Part shown: positions 46,640 to 58,046 of the stretch, piece after piece
Numbering within the stretch: the stretch's first letter is position 1
How the letters are laid out: each line of letters opens with the position of its first letter
Assembly: GCA_963575745.1 (NCBI GenBank)
Contig: CAUYUJ010008580.1
Coordinates: 225,039 to 289,038 of the forward strand
Source: Prorocentrum cordatum
Taxonomy: Eukaryota; Sar; Dinophyceae; Prorocentrales; Prorocentraceae
Direction: 5' to 3'
DNA: 64,000 nt
Program-made: the position numbers and the translations under genes
Notes under the pieces: generated by a model
What the model was told of the DNA's origin: nothing
Database searches by the model: none
What the model saw: only the letters and a program-made list of their open reading frames with translations

Positions 46640-47345
46640 CTGCTCTCCGCATGCCTCCTCATCACTTGCGTGGCGTCCCCACTCCAACTTCGGCACACCC
46701 CTCACCAGGATCGTTTCCCCGTAAGGGAGTTCCGCCTGTGTCCCCAGTGGCGAAACGCGCATGGCGTCCCCGCGCTTAATTTCGGTACACCCCTCGTAAG
46801 TTTCGTGCCCCCATAGGGACCTTCACCCCATGGTTTCAGCGAAGGAGCTCGCACGGCGTCCCCGCGTCTAGTTTGGCTCCTCTCTCTGGACGGTTGTCTC
46901 CCGTAGGGAGTCCCACCCCATTGCCTCAGTTGAGGGATTCGCACGGCGTGCCCTCTTTTGCACACCCTTCACACGGATCGTGCCCCCATGGGGAGCTCCA
47001 CCCCATGGCCCTTATGGCGGAACTCGCATGGCGTCCCCGTACCCATTCCAGCACACCGCTCATAAGGAGGGTGCCCCCACACAGGGAGGCCCACCTCACT
47101 GCCTCAGTGGAGGAACTCGCATTGCGTCCCTCGCCCATTCCGGCACACCCATCACGAGGATCGTGGTTAATACGCAGTCATCCATGGCTTCAGTCAGGGT
47201 GTCCACATGACGTCCCCGTGCCCATGTTTGGCGCACCCCTGGCGCAGATCGCGGCTTCAGGGAGTATCATCTCTGGCCCACGTTGGTGTGTTCGCATGGC
47301 ATCCCCGCGCCTATGTTGGCACACTCCTCATGCGGATCATGTTTT
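46640..47345 (+). repeat. ~88 bp satellite (family B), diverged inverted array
   Basis: About eight diverged units with CATAGGGAGYTCCACCCCA, CARTGGCGRAACTCGCATGG, CGTCCCCGYG and GGCACACCCCTCACNAGGAT. Aligns to the reverse complement of the 8505-9310 units. Confidence 0.75.
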
Positions 47346-47349
47346 ACTT

Positions 47350-48240
47350 TACATGCAGCTGCTAAGGGTTGGGTTCCTCGCCAGACCAATTGTTCGTTTC
47401 AGCTCGGGCCTCGAAATCTTTTTTTTTCTAGACGGGTTCTCGAGAATCGAAATGTGGCAAGGAACAACAAGAGCCCGTTCTGAACGATGATGGCGCCCGC
47501 GCTGCAAGAGAGATGGGATCCAGCGCTCCAGGACATTCCAATTGTTCCCCGAACCTTCTCAAACGTTCCTCCTGTGGGTGGGCGGGAGGAGGGATTGAGA
47601 AGAGGTGAGCGCAGAGGGAAGGGCAGGGGGATGGGGAAGCACAGGACGGTCTTTCATCGTCCTTACTCTTCTGCATCATTCCCCCATCTCCAAAGCGTAT
47701 CGCCGCTCCCTGTTCATACCCCCTTTAACCTCATTCCCCGGTCCCCGGTCGCTCCTCAGCTCCCTCTTCCCCTCCCTTTGTCCCTTGCTCGTCTGTTCCT
47801 CCATCCCTATGGTCCTCCTCCGTTTATCCGGCCTTCCCTGCTTTCCCACTCCCTCGTCCATTCCTCGATGCCTTTGTAGTATCTCCACCTCTTCTCCTTC
47901 CATCCTTCAATTCCCCCCTCTCTCTCTCTTCCTTCCTCTGTCAGGTCTATCCTTACATCCTCGTACAACCGCTCCCTCTCGCCCAGTCCTTCCTTACCCG
48001 TCCATGCTCATTCCCTCCGCCCTCGTAACCCCCAGCCCATTCATCACGCTCTTCCTCCTCCTCCTCCTCCTCCTCTCTCTCCTCCTCCTCCCGCCCTTCC
48101 CCACTCCTCTGCAGTTGTCATCACCATCCCTCATTTCTCGCCCTCCTCCCCTCCACTCCTCCTGTCCGTTCTCCTCCTCCTCCTCCCTATCCCCCCCCGC
48201 TCGTCCTCCCCTTGCCTTCCTCCCCCTCCAGGTCGCCGCA
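47350..48240. other. CT-rich intronic DNA, no gene
   Basis: Irregular pyrimidine-rich sequence with (CCT)n at 48050-48090. Frames are low complexity. Confidence 0.5.
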
Positions 48241-48364
48241 GGGGCTGCCCGAAGCCTGGTGCGTTCCTCCCGCCCCCCCGCCCGGGCCGCCGAGCTGCCC
48301 CCTCTGCAGTGCGGCCTCGCCGGGGTGCGATCACGACCGCGGGGAGCGCACCACCGCGCGCGAC

Positions 48365-48860
48365 GCGGCGGAGGAGGAGGAGGAGGAGGAGGAGGAGGAG
48401 GAGGAGGAAGAGGAGGAGGAGGGGGAGAAGGGGGAGGAGGGGGAGGGGGAGGAGGAGGAGGAGGAGAGGGAGGAGGGGGAGGAGAGGAGGAGGAGGAGGA
48501 GGGAGGAGGAGGAGGAGGAGGAGGAGGAGGGAGGAGGAGGGGAGGAGGAGGAGAGGAGGAGGCGCGCATCACGGGTCACGACCTGGCTGCTCGCCTCATG
48601 CACGGACCTGCCTGCTCGCCGGCCGGCAGGTGCCCCACGGATGGCGTTCTGTCACCCGGTGGCCCCAGGGACCCGCAGAAAAGCTCGGGGTGGCACCGCC
48701 GGACCTCCTCCTCCTCCTCCTCCTCCTCCTCCCTCCTCCTCCTCCTCCTCCACCTCCTCCTCCTCCACCTCCTCCACCTCCTCCTCCTCCTCCGCCTCCT
48801 CCTCCTCCTCCTCTCCTCCTCCTCCTCCTCCTCCTCCTCCTCCTCCTCCTACTCCTCTTC
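48365..48860. repeat. (GGA)n then (TCC)n arrays
   Basis: GAG/GGA triplets at 48369-48560 and, after ~140 bp of unique DNA, CCT triplets at 48705-48860. Because the two tracts are complementary they could form a large hairpin. The (TCC)n part lies just upstream of the GCN1 acceptor at 48950. Confidence 0.95.
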
Positions 48861-48950
48861 ATGGAGATCGAACAGAGGATGTGGCCCGAGATTTGTCGTA
48901 TCCCGATTTCTCGTCGTGTGTGCCTACCTTGTGTGCCTAATGCGCTCGAG

Positions 48951-49064
48951 GTGGCGGTCTTCCTCGGGGCGCTCTCGAAGCACCTGCCGCCGGACCATGA
49001 GAAGCTGCCGGAGATCTTGCCGCGTTTGTTGCAGCGCTTGCAGGAGCCGACCTCCACGCACTCG
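48951..49064 (+). CDS. GCN1: GCN1 exon, middle HEAT repeats
   Basis: Acceptor TTGTGTGCCTAATGCGCTCGAG, exon starts phase 0 with VAVFLGALSKHLPPDHEK then LPEILPRLLQRLQEPTST. This matches animal GCN1 V-V-L-M-G-S-L-A-K-H-L..V-K-P-I-V-x-K-L-I-x-A-L-S-T-P-S. It is one of the two clearest exons. The end is not certain: no GT is well placed, and a GC donor at 49065 would preserve phase 0 with the next exon, adding two residues relative to animals. The following intron is about 13.3 kb. Confidence 0.82.
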
Positions 49065-50180
49065 GCGCGGGACCCAGACCTCCGAGATGAGGATGGAGGA
49101 GGGGGGAGCATGGAGGGAGGAGAGTGGAGGGAGGAGGATGGAGGGAGGGGGACGATCGAGGGGAATCATATACCGATATCGCTGCCCTTTACTCGTTCTC
49201 ACCTATCCTCCGACCTCCTCCTCCTCCTCCTCCTTCCCCTCTTCCTCCGCCTTCTGCCTCGTCCTCATTATTCTCTCTCCTCCTTCCCCTCGTCACTGCT
49301 GCTCCTCATCCCCGTCATCTTCGGGAATGCATCGTATGTACACGTACACAGATATACACCACCCATCCACCCAACTAACCGGCCGATAACCACCACATCT
49401 GGGACGTTCTATCCCACCCATCAGAAAGAACTGCGAAGGCTGGCTACGTCGACGCGGTTCGCCGTCGTTGCAAAATGCGTGGCAGGAGCAGGACGCGGCG
49501 AACACCGCGCGCGAGAGTGTGACATGCCCTTCTCGCCTCAGCGCCGCACTCAGCTTCTCTTGAGAGCAATCGAAGCCCCGCTCGGGCACGGTGCAGGTGC
49601 TCACCTCGCCAGCTTGTCCGCCGTCGGGCCGCGCACGGACGGCGCTCCCGCCTGGACGTGGCACATCATCTTCGCCCGCGCGGTCGCGGAGTCGCTGGGA
49701 GCAGGGCAGCGCGTAAATGGGCGACGTGCCGCCTTCGCCCTGGCTCCGTGCGGATCTCTTGTTGGCTTCGACGCAGCTTGTTCGCTGGCCGGGTCATCGG
49801 GAAGCTGCCGCGGAGCCGCGAGCCGGCAGGGCCAAGCGTGTTTCCTTCCCGGGCGCTGCGCGGCATTCGCGTGACAGTAGCGCTGCTGACTCGGCGCGGC
49901 GCATGGCTGGCCTGGGCAACTCTCATCGGAGACCCCGCCGGGCGCGAGAGTGCTGAGGCGTTCTCTCTCTCTCTCTCTCTCTCTCTGAGGCGCCGCGCAG
50001 TTCCCCGCCGCAGGTCGTCGGAAGCGGGCGCACGAGGGCCTTCCTGTCGCTTGGTGGGAAAGCTCGCAAGTCCCAATCCCATGGCCCTCGTCTGTAGATG
50101 TAAGGCCCGCGCCTTCTTAGGTACAGCCTCCTTCTAAGAAGCCTTCCCCGCTCCCCCATACCTCAGGGGCAACGATACGG
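49065..50180. other. Intronic DNA, no gene seen
   Basis: Contains a TCC-rich run near 49215-49250 and (CT)n at 49963-49986. The remaining GC-rich sequence has no recognisable domain. Confidence 0.45.
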
Positions 50181-50184
50181 GGGG

Positions 50185-50350
50185 GATAGGCATAGGGGGG
50201 AGATACATCGACCCCCAATCGCCCATTGATTGCCCATAGAAGCCCGATAGCCCCAACCCGCCCAGGAAGGTGCGGATTCACTATTGGAGGCCTATCGCCG
50301 ATCTATCGGCGATGTATCGCCGATTCCAGGTCCATGCATCCCCCCCCTAT
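50185..50350 (+). repeat. ~135 bp dispersed repeat (CATCGACCCCC), copy 3
   Basis: ACATCGACCCCCAATCGCCC, GGTGCGGATTCACTATTGG, ATCGCCGATCTATCGGCGAT. Confidence 0.65.
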
Positions 50351-50524
50351 GCCATTCCCTACCGATCGTTGTCCCTCAATGCCCACTGGGGCGCGCCGCC
50401 AACCTGGGATGCTCGTTGGGATGTTGCGGGGGGGCCTCTCGAGTGCCTCTTGGGGGCAGCGCGCGGGTCCCAATGTTGCCCAGCTGTGCTGCGGGAGTGA
50501 GAGGGTGCTAGCGGGCGAGGCCCG

Positions 50525-50625
50525 CCTCTTCCTCCTCCTCCTCCTCCTCGTCCTCCTCCTCCTCCTCCCTTTCCTCCTCCTCCTCGTCCTCCTCCTCCTC
50601 CTCCTCCTGCCCCTCGCCCCTCGAG
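50525..50625. repeat. (TCC)n array
   Basis: CCT triplets with GTC interruptions. Confidence 0.95.
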
Positions 50626-50787
50626 ACACAGCGTGCGTTTGCACGCCTCCCCCGCCCGAGTGAGGCAAAGGGCCCTCCATGGCCCCCGAGGCCCTCCCCG
50701 ACAGCGTGGTTCAGGTGGGGGGGAGTGGGCAAGCGAGGTAGCGGAGACTCGTCGCCCCCAGCTACGCTCCACCTCCCCTATTCTGCT

Positions 50788-50880
50788 CCCCCTCCTCCTC
50801 CTCCTCCTCCTCCTCCTCCTCCTCATCATCATCATCATCAGCATCATCATCATCATCATCAGCATCATCATCATCATCAG

Positions 50881-50913
<33 letters not shown>

Positions 50914-50915
50914 CC
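50788..50915. repeat. (CCT)n and (CAT)n arrays
   Basis: (CCT)n to 50823, then (ATC)n with regularly spaced AGC interruptions (50841, 50862, 50880). Confidence 0.95.
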
Positions 50916-51949
50916 TCCTCCTGCTCCTCACTCCTTCCCCTCTCGATCCGTCCCCGTCCAACATTGCTCCTCTCTCGCCTCCTTTCACAATTAAGCACTG
51001 AATGCGATGTTCCCTCCTCCCCTGCAGTTGTCCAGATCCCCCGCGCCCTCCGCTGTTCTTGCACACTGGTTTTCAAACTTTGTTTTTTGTTTTGATATCA
51101 GATTGCACGCGGTGTTTCAAACTGGTGTTCCCGCCACAGCGTGGGCTTCATTTTCGGATCGGCGCTTTGCTCCCGTCGTTCCGGATGGCGCTCTCGCCCC
51201 AGCGCGGGTTTCTTTTCTGGGTCCGAGTCTTGTTTCAGTGTGGCCCCCCATTCATTTCCCCTCCTTCGCCTTCCCCTGGTCTTCCTGTTGCTCCCGCACC
51301 TTCCACTTCAGTTCCTGCTGCTGTGGCTGTTCGTCACGCCCCAGCGCGGGCCATTCTCTGAGTCCGAGTCATTATTTAGCATTGTCGCCAACCGTTCTTC
51401 CCCTCCTCCGCCTTTGCCTGGTCCTCATTTTCCCCCCTATCCTTCCGCTTTAGTTCCTGCTGTTGCTGTTCGTCTTCGTTCTTTTCTTCCCGTTCACCGT
51501 CCTGTTTGCCCGCCACCTCCTCCAGTGCATGCGGTTTCCTTTTTCTTCCGATTGCGCATAACATGTTCGCAGGTCGGCTATGTAGGCTATGACACGCGTC
51601 CGCGGATAGAGAAACATACATGCCATGGGAAGGAACGGAAGGGGGGGCAGGATGTCAGATGAGGCGCGAGCGCACCTAGCTTGCCCCCCACCCCTCTTCC
51701 TTCAAAGTACCTCCTCGTCGCACTGCCGGGCGTGGCGGCAGGGTGGGCTGGGTCGCTTGAGACCTCTTGTGAGAATGGTGGCCCTGATGCTCGAAACTTC
51801 CAAACACCACACGTCTGTGCGGGTCGTCGTTTTCAAGATACGGTTCTGGCAGAGCACGTGCTGCTCTTCAGCGGTCATCGCCCCCGCCTCCCCCCTCCTG
51901 GTTCTTGCCTCCTCTCGCCTCCCGCGCCTCCCGCTGCATCCATCTGCCG

Positions 51950-53250
51950 CCAACTTGGCATGCTGGCCGCAGCCCAGCGCTGTGTCGCCACTGGGAGAAC
52001 GACGCGAGGCCTCGCACTCCCTGGGCGCGGCCACCTGGCCGTGTGCACCTGGTGGGGCCCAGCGGGATGCGGTCTTCGACTGTCCACAACGATTGCTCGC
52101 CCCCCGCCCCGCCCGGGCGCTGACTCTGGCGCAGGTGTCGGTACGCTCGTGAACTCTTGCGGGGCCCAGCGCAGTGCGGTCGCGCTCGTGTCCGAGCTGT
52201 TCCCCCACCCCCTTCCCCTGGCCTGCCGGGGGTGTTGCTGACTCCGCAGCTGTCGCCACTCTCCCAGGGGGGATCTGGGAGCCCCAGCTGCGCAATTGTC
52301 ACCACGTTCGTGGGCCAGGGGGGATCCAGCGGAGCGACGTCTCACCAAGTCTCAAGCTATTACTCCCTTCCATGGGTGATGTCTCACCCAGGCCCAAACT
52401 ATGACTGTCTCCCCTGGGCCCTGCCAACTGCGCAATTGTCTCCACTTCCGCAAGGTCCTGGGGGGGGTCAGCGAAGCGCGGCCTGACCTTGACTCGAACT
52501 ATGATTATCAACATGGATGCCAGGAAGTGTGCAACTGCCGCCACTTCCGAGAGAACCTGCGCACTTGCCTCCACGTAATCGCGGGGTCGTGGGGGGTCCG
52601 CGGGGCGACGTGTCGCGCAGGCCTGGGCTATACGACTCCCTTCTCCGTGGCGCTGCCTCTCGAGCAACCGCGGTCATCTTCGTGAGCCTCTGGGGGGGCC
52701 TGGCGGAGCGCGATGGTACTGTGGGGGTGTTGGTTAAGGCTTGTGCCCAGGAGACCTCAGACCATGGAGAAGTCGATGTTTGGTGAGGGCGGCGGTGGTA
52801 CCGTGGCCAATCCACGATCGGAGCTCCACCGGCTTCCAGACCCTGGTCCCTCCACGATCGGAGCTCCACCGCTCATCCAATGCTTCCCTACCCGATGTCC
52901 CCACCGGATCCACGGCACTACGTCCCTCCCTGGCTGCTGCCATCTGCGCAGCCGTCCTTCCTTTCGCGAGCTGCTGGGAGGCCCAGCGGGGTGCGGCGTC
53001 ACACCGACCTGAGCCAGTGCTCCCCTCCCCAGGCGTTGCCAGCGGCGTAAGAGTCGGCACCGTCGTGAGCTCCTGCGCGGTCCACCGGAGTGCGGTCACA
53101 GGCTGACGCGAATTGGCCCTCCCCGGGGGGGCCCTCCTCCCTGAGCGCTGCCAACTGCGCGGCTGGACCCTCTGGTGAGCTCCTGGGAGATCAACCGGAG
53201 TGGCGAGGGACGAGTACAACATTCAGAGGGGCACACATTATGGACGACGA
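51950..53250 (+). repeat. Family A satellite relatives, diverged array
   Basis: Roughly ten irregular units of about 90-130 bp with CTGCGCAACTGTCGCCACTT-like cores and GAGCTCCTGGGAGGCCCAGC-like ends. Clear cores lie near 52240, 52300, 52430, 52530, 52665, 52940, 53050 and 53150. Confidence 0.65.
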
Positions 53251-53438
53251 GGGCGGGGAGGAAACGAGGGCTACGAGGAAGTGGCGTGCGATGCGATGAT
53301 GGGCGGCTTCTCGTCACCTCGATAGAGTGAACCCATCGCTGAGTCACTAGTGTGCCGAGCTCGCTGCACTTTCGCACCGGGGCGCTGCAGGTTCGAAGGT
53401 GCGCTGCCAGGTGCGCGGACGGCCCGCGGGAGAAAAAC

Positions 53439-53687
53439 TCAAACCCCGGGCCTCCTATCGTGCGTCATGGCTTTGGGGGCCATGACGTCCAGGTCGTCCA
53501 GGTCCTCGGCGCCCTTGAAGCAACTGTCGACAAAGGCCGCGTCGCGCATGGTCTGGCCGTGGCAGTCCCGTGAGGCGTCACCCTGCTGAACGTCCCACGG
53601 GCTCACGAAAGTGAAGACAGTTGCGCAGATGGCAGCGCCCAGGAAGAGGAGTACTGTAATACAGCGAATGCGAATAAAAGCCAACAT
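53439..53687 (-). CDS. Candidate first exon, signal-anchor peptide
   Basis: Starts with ATG after an AT-rich stretch. MLAFIRIRCITVLLFLGAAI, then CATVFTFVSPWDVQQG, gives a short basic start and one membrane segment (residues about 10-27). An acidic stretch GAEDLDDLDVMAPKAM follows. A GT donor lies near its end. Part of it (about 53600-53670) is clearly related to the family A satellite core, so the peptide may be an exapted repeat or a chance frame. No protein family recognised. Confidence 0.3.
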   Translation of the reverse strand: MLAFIRIRCITVLLFLGAAICATVFTFVSPWDVQQGDASRDCHGQTMRDAAFVDSCFKGAEDLDDLDVMAPKAMTHDRRPGV

Positions 53688-53689
53688 GC

Positions 53690-53720
53690 TGTATATATAT
53701 ATTTATATATTTCTTTAGGC
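53690..53720. repeat. (TA)n microsatellite
   Basis: TATATATATATTTATATATT run. Confidence 0.9.
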
Positions 53721-54069
53721 GGCATTCAGGACAGCTTTGCGGTGTGGAACTCGCTTGCCTGCCAGTGCAAATCATGCCCTGTGCTCAGCTCTGCTCGCTC
53801 CCGCCCCGCCGTTACGGTCCAGAGGCGTGGCCCCTACCTCGGGCAGAAACATCCGCCCCCCGACGGACTACAGTCGGGGCCCTGAAGAAGGAACCCTGCT
53901 CGTTGGGGAGGGGCTCCGTGTTCCTCGATTGCTCCACAGTTTGCCTCGGGTTCCCTTTCTGGTTCTCGATGGGAAGTCAAAGCTCAACTCGTGGATGGAA
54001 GGGCCCTCGTTCCTTATTGGAGAGGCCTGACGGCCGGTGCCGCCGACCCTGATCGAAAGGGCTAGGAGT

Positions 54070-54155
54070 GGGGGGAGGAAGCGGAGGAGGAGGAGGAGGA
54101 GGAGGAGGAGGAGGTGGAGCAGGAGGAAGAGGAGGAGGAGGAGGAGGTGGATGGA
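54070..54155. repeat. (GGA)n array
   Basis: GAG/GGA triplets on the + strand. Confidence 0.95.
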
Positions 54156-54779
54156 AGGGCCCTCGTTCCTTAGTTAGAGTTCCTTAGGTCAAGGCCCCCC
54201 GACGGACTACGCGCGGAACTCCCACGGTCGCCCCCTGCAGCTGGAGCGCCGCCCAAGTCTAGAGTTCTCTCCAGCGAGCGGTGGGCTCCCCCTCTCCGCC
54301 TCCCATACCTCGTGGCGGGGGGCGCTGGCGATAGGTCTCGGGGGCGGACAGAACTCCCAACAGGGACGCGTCGATGAGTGAATTATCCGTTTTCGGTTCT
54401 CGAGAGGGCGCCGTGGCCGTCATTTTCCAGGCCTGCGCCCGCCAGGTTTGGGCCTCAGGTCGTTTTCACTCAACCACGTTTTACTAAAGGGAGGTCTGCC
54501 CATCCCCGAAGGTCTTACGCTCCGCTGGGGCGCGCCCCCGCCACGGGAATGAGATTCGACGAGCCTGATCCGGGGCTGGCCGCCAGAAGGAAATTCGATG
54601 ACTCATCGAATTTCCTGTGTTTTCATGTTTTTATGTTTCCCTGGGGTCCCTTATGGTCCCATCCGAGCCTGTCAATCGATGAGCCCTTCCAGGGTCTGCT
54701 TTGGGCCGCCGGGGTGCCTCACGCTCCATTGGGCATGTCCACGCAGTTGGGCTCGAGGTACTCCAGGGGCGCCTAGCCC

Positions 54780-56330
54780 ATGGTCGTCTCAGCTCTGATC
54801 TGCTCGAGGGGCTGGCGCATGGTCTTCCGCAACTGTGGAGGGCCGAGGGCCATGACTATCTTGATGCGGCTCTCGTCGTGGGGGCGCTCGAGCCGACAGA
54901 CGTGGCGCACCTGGATCAGGTCCCCTGGCTCTTGCTCGCTCATCCGCCGCATTAGGCTGTCTAGAATTCTTGCCACTGGCCGCACCGACCTCCTCCTGGA
55001 TCGGCGCCTTGATCGCGCAAAGGAGTATCCTGCACACTGGTGGGACCAAGCCGTGGCCCTTGCCCTTCTCCGTGAGAGCCGACGCGTACGCGGCCCCTCT
55101 CTTTTGCATAGCCGTCACGCGCTTCGTTTTCGCGTCCACGAGGTACGTGTCGTACAGCTGGCCTTTGATCTCTCTCAGCGCTGTGGTGTTCATGATCAAA
55201 TGATCCAGGATGACTTCCATCATGGTGTTCATGCGGCCGTTCGGGCTCGTCTGCACATGGGCCAGGGAGATAAACCCTACGTCCACATAACACGTGCAAC
55301 AGGATGAAGGCCGAGATGAACTCGGTCTTGACGCGGATGGAGGAGGCCACCAAGATGTAGACCTCCTGGAGGAACCTTCGAAGATGTAGACCTCTAAGCA
55401 CCTGGGCACCGCGAAGATACCGTCCAAGCCAAAATGGCTATGAATTCCTTGTCGTGCGTCGCCAGGCACAGGTGGCCAAAGACGAACACCCGGTTGCCAT
55501 GTAGCCGCCGATGGACATGCAGGAGAAGAACTCTGCCAAGGAAAGGAACAGAACGATGTCGGCCGAGGGGCAGATGAGAACTCAGCGGTCAGCGACTTAT
55601 TGAAGACGCAACGCCCCAGGGTGCCAACGAATCAGAAGTGCATGCCTAGGCCTCTGACTCCACGCTGAAAGCGCCAACCAGGGAAGGGATTACCCACACA
55701 TCCCGCAGGCGTCGGCACGATGCCAGGGCACGCGTACCTTCAGGCAGCCAGGATGTAGAATAGAAAGTGGCCAGTAGCCGAGAACGGCGGTACAGGGATG
55801 TCGAAGAGATTTTTTCATGCAGGCGAATGTCGTGAACGCCTACGCGCCCCCATTGGGGAATCATGATGAAGGTAATTCGATGTTTACGTGAGTGCCCTCG
55901 ACTGGCAGGCCATACGTGATGACCCGGTTTATGTAGCCCTTCGTGGCATACTTGTCAAAAGGTAGTTGCCCCCAATCGGGAGCATAAAGAACATATTCAT
56001 GACAGCTCTCAGCGTCTCGCGGATGCGAGGCCCAACCACACGGGTTCGATACCGAGGACGTAGTTGTCGTAGTGGTCCATGCCCCCATTCGCCTGCAAGT
56101 CTGCTCGTGGGCCAGGATGACGATTTCCTTCACCCACAATCTCATGCTCTAGAAGCCCGACACAATTCCAGACATGATGCTGTAGTACGGTTGCAGGAGG
56201 TGCAGCTTGTACCTACGGATGGAGGAGGACATCTGACGAAGGTGATGCTGATGTTCAGCCCATTCTGGTGCAGCTTGTACCTAAGGATGAGGATCCCATA
56301 CTGCATGAATCCAACCGTTGGGTAATAATG
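54780..56330 (-). pseudogene. Frameshifted multi-pass membrane protein
   Basis: Minus-strand coding-like sequence that changes frame repeatedly. Segments in order: FMQYGILILRYKLHQNGLNI (about 56310-56255), LHLLQPYYSIMSGIVSGF (56205-56150), LRAVMNMFFMLPIGGNYLLT (56015-55955), GYINRVITYGLPVEGTHVNI (55945-55880), VLFLSLAEFFSCMSIGGYMA (55560-55500), KTEFISAFILLHVLC (55330-55280), MNTMMEVILDHLIMNTTALR then EIKGQLYDTYLVDAKTKRVT (55235-55110), and a basic end LRKTMRQPLEQIRAETTMG to a stop at 54773. Several look like membrane helices. Frame changes fall in short homopolymers, so either the gene is decayed, has many tiny introns, or the assembly has indel errors. No family recognised. Confidence 0.4.
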
Positions 56331-56349
56331 CTGCCCGCTTATCGTCGGG

Positions 56350-57520
56350 TATCAAACGTGGCAACGCTTGTGGGTGAATGCGAGTCTGGGCCCGCTGCTG
56401 GGCCGTGTTTGTGCGTTCCCACAAGATATGACGAGTGGCAGCAGGGGGGCCACACTGTTCACGATCATGAGATACGTCGGCATGTATATGATGAAGACGA
56501 TCCGGGCTGGGCGCGGCACCAACCACGCACCACCAGGCCCAAGATCGTTGGGCCACTGGCTGGCCGTCAACGAAGGCCCAGAGACCCTCACCGCCTTCGG
56601 CTTCTCCTTGTTTCGGCGCCGTTGGCGCCGGGTGGGCTTGGTGATTTAGCGGTCCTTGGCGGCCTGCTCTTCGCCCACTGCCTCCGAATCTCGCTTGCGG
56701 GGCCCCCGCCTCCGTCATGCTGGTGTCTTCCATATCTGGGAGCCACGCGTGGGCCGCCAACGCGCACCACAACTCTGGAATATCCTGCTGGCGGTATTGG
56801 GATGTGCGAGAAGTGGTGGCTCTCCAGCTCCTCCAGGGTCACGAACACAAGAGCTACGGAGCACACGGGACACTGGCGACCTGGTGGTTCCATCAGATCG
56901 TATCGTGAGCTCATTCGTGTCGCAAAACATGGAGTGATTACAGGGTCCTTTCAAATGCGCAAATGTCTCGTGCGTCGTACGGGACACCGTGGAGCATACC
57001 ACACCGATTTGCACGAGTAGTGGGGTACAATATGTATTTGTTTGCCGTGCTTGGCGAGTCATCAACCCTTATTGTTGAAGACGGTCGGTGTTGACATATG
57101 GCTCCTCCACCCGTGCCCAACCCACATGTGTAGTTCCCCGTCTCCGCCGCCACATTTGTCACGGCAGTTGGTGGTGGTGTTGTCGATGATGGTGGCGTAG
57201 CGATGGTGGCGTAGCGGCATTGGACACCTCTTTAACAAAAAAACATACGTTCGTCGATGGGGCCCAGGGCACGGACGACATCCTCCCAGAAAAGCGTCGC
57301 GTTTTTTGTTCGGCTCCTCCCAGAGCTCGTTGACCTCCCCTCGACTCCTCATCCTCTGCCAAGTCCTGGAGGTCCTTGGGAAATTGGCAGGCCCAGGGGT
57401 TCGCTTGCGGACTCATGTTGATGCTGCCCTCGAGGATGGTGGGTGAAGCGACAGGATTTCTTAGATCGGCCATCTCGTTCGCTCGGCCTCGCTCGTGTTC
57501 AACCTTATATCTGGCCAATA
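56350..57520 (-). pseudogene. Upstream part of the same minus-strand coding region
   Basis: Starts near MARYKVEHERGRANEMADLR (57518). It continues with FPKDLQDLAEDEES and, after a -1 then +1 frame change, VNELWEEPNKKRDAFLG and STNVCFFVKEVSNA. A cysteine/histidine cluster CPVCSVALVFVT..H..H near 56870-56800 has C2H2 zinc-finger spacing (C-x2-C-x15-H-x3-H). A hydrophobic segment ARIVFIIYMPTYLMIVNSVA lies at about 56510-56450. It probably belongs with 54780-56330 as one gene. Function unknown. Confidence 0.35.
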
Positions 57521-58040
57521 GAGTAGCCCACCATTGTGTAGACTGCTTCCGATGTCTCAGCGCGTGCTTCTAGAAAGTTCATCGTCGTATTTTCAGTGCT
57601 AGAGGGGCTGGGGGGGAGGATCCATTTCTTCAGGGCCGCGTTGCTTATCTGTTTTTATTGGGCCCGTGGGGTCAGTCCAAGAAGCAATGCCTTGCATCAT
57701 ACACCCAAGCTTCCTAGACAGCTCCGTCGAGACAATCCTAATCCCCCTTCGTTAACACATCGGCCTCGGGGCCGCTCAAACTAGCATTGTAAACCACTCC
57801 CAGGAATATCAAGCGGTTGAATTTCTTGGGGATCTTAGGATTTTGCCACGCCCCCGAGTATGCACACCAACCGATGGACAAGTCCTTCTGTGTGCACGAG
57901 GGGGTGATCCAGCCTCCCAGGTGTCGAGGGGTGTGTAGAAGGACACATGGTAGACGCTCATGATTTGCTAAATCGTGTGCGTGCTGGCTGGTGCCAGGTG
58001 AGACGATGATGTCCTTCTTCGATCGGTTCTGCTTGCAACC
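57520..58040. other. No gene recognised
   Basis: Unique-looking sequence without repeats or clear frames. Could be intron or spacer of the minus-strand coding region. Confidence 0.3.
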
Positions 58041-58046
58041 TCCGAA

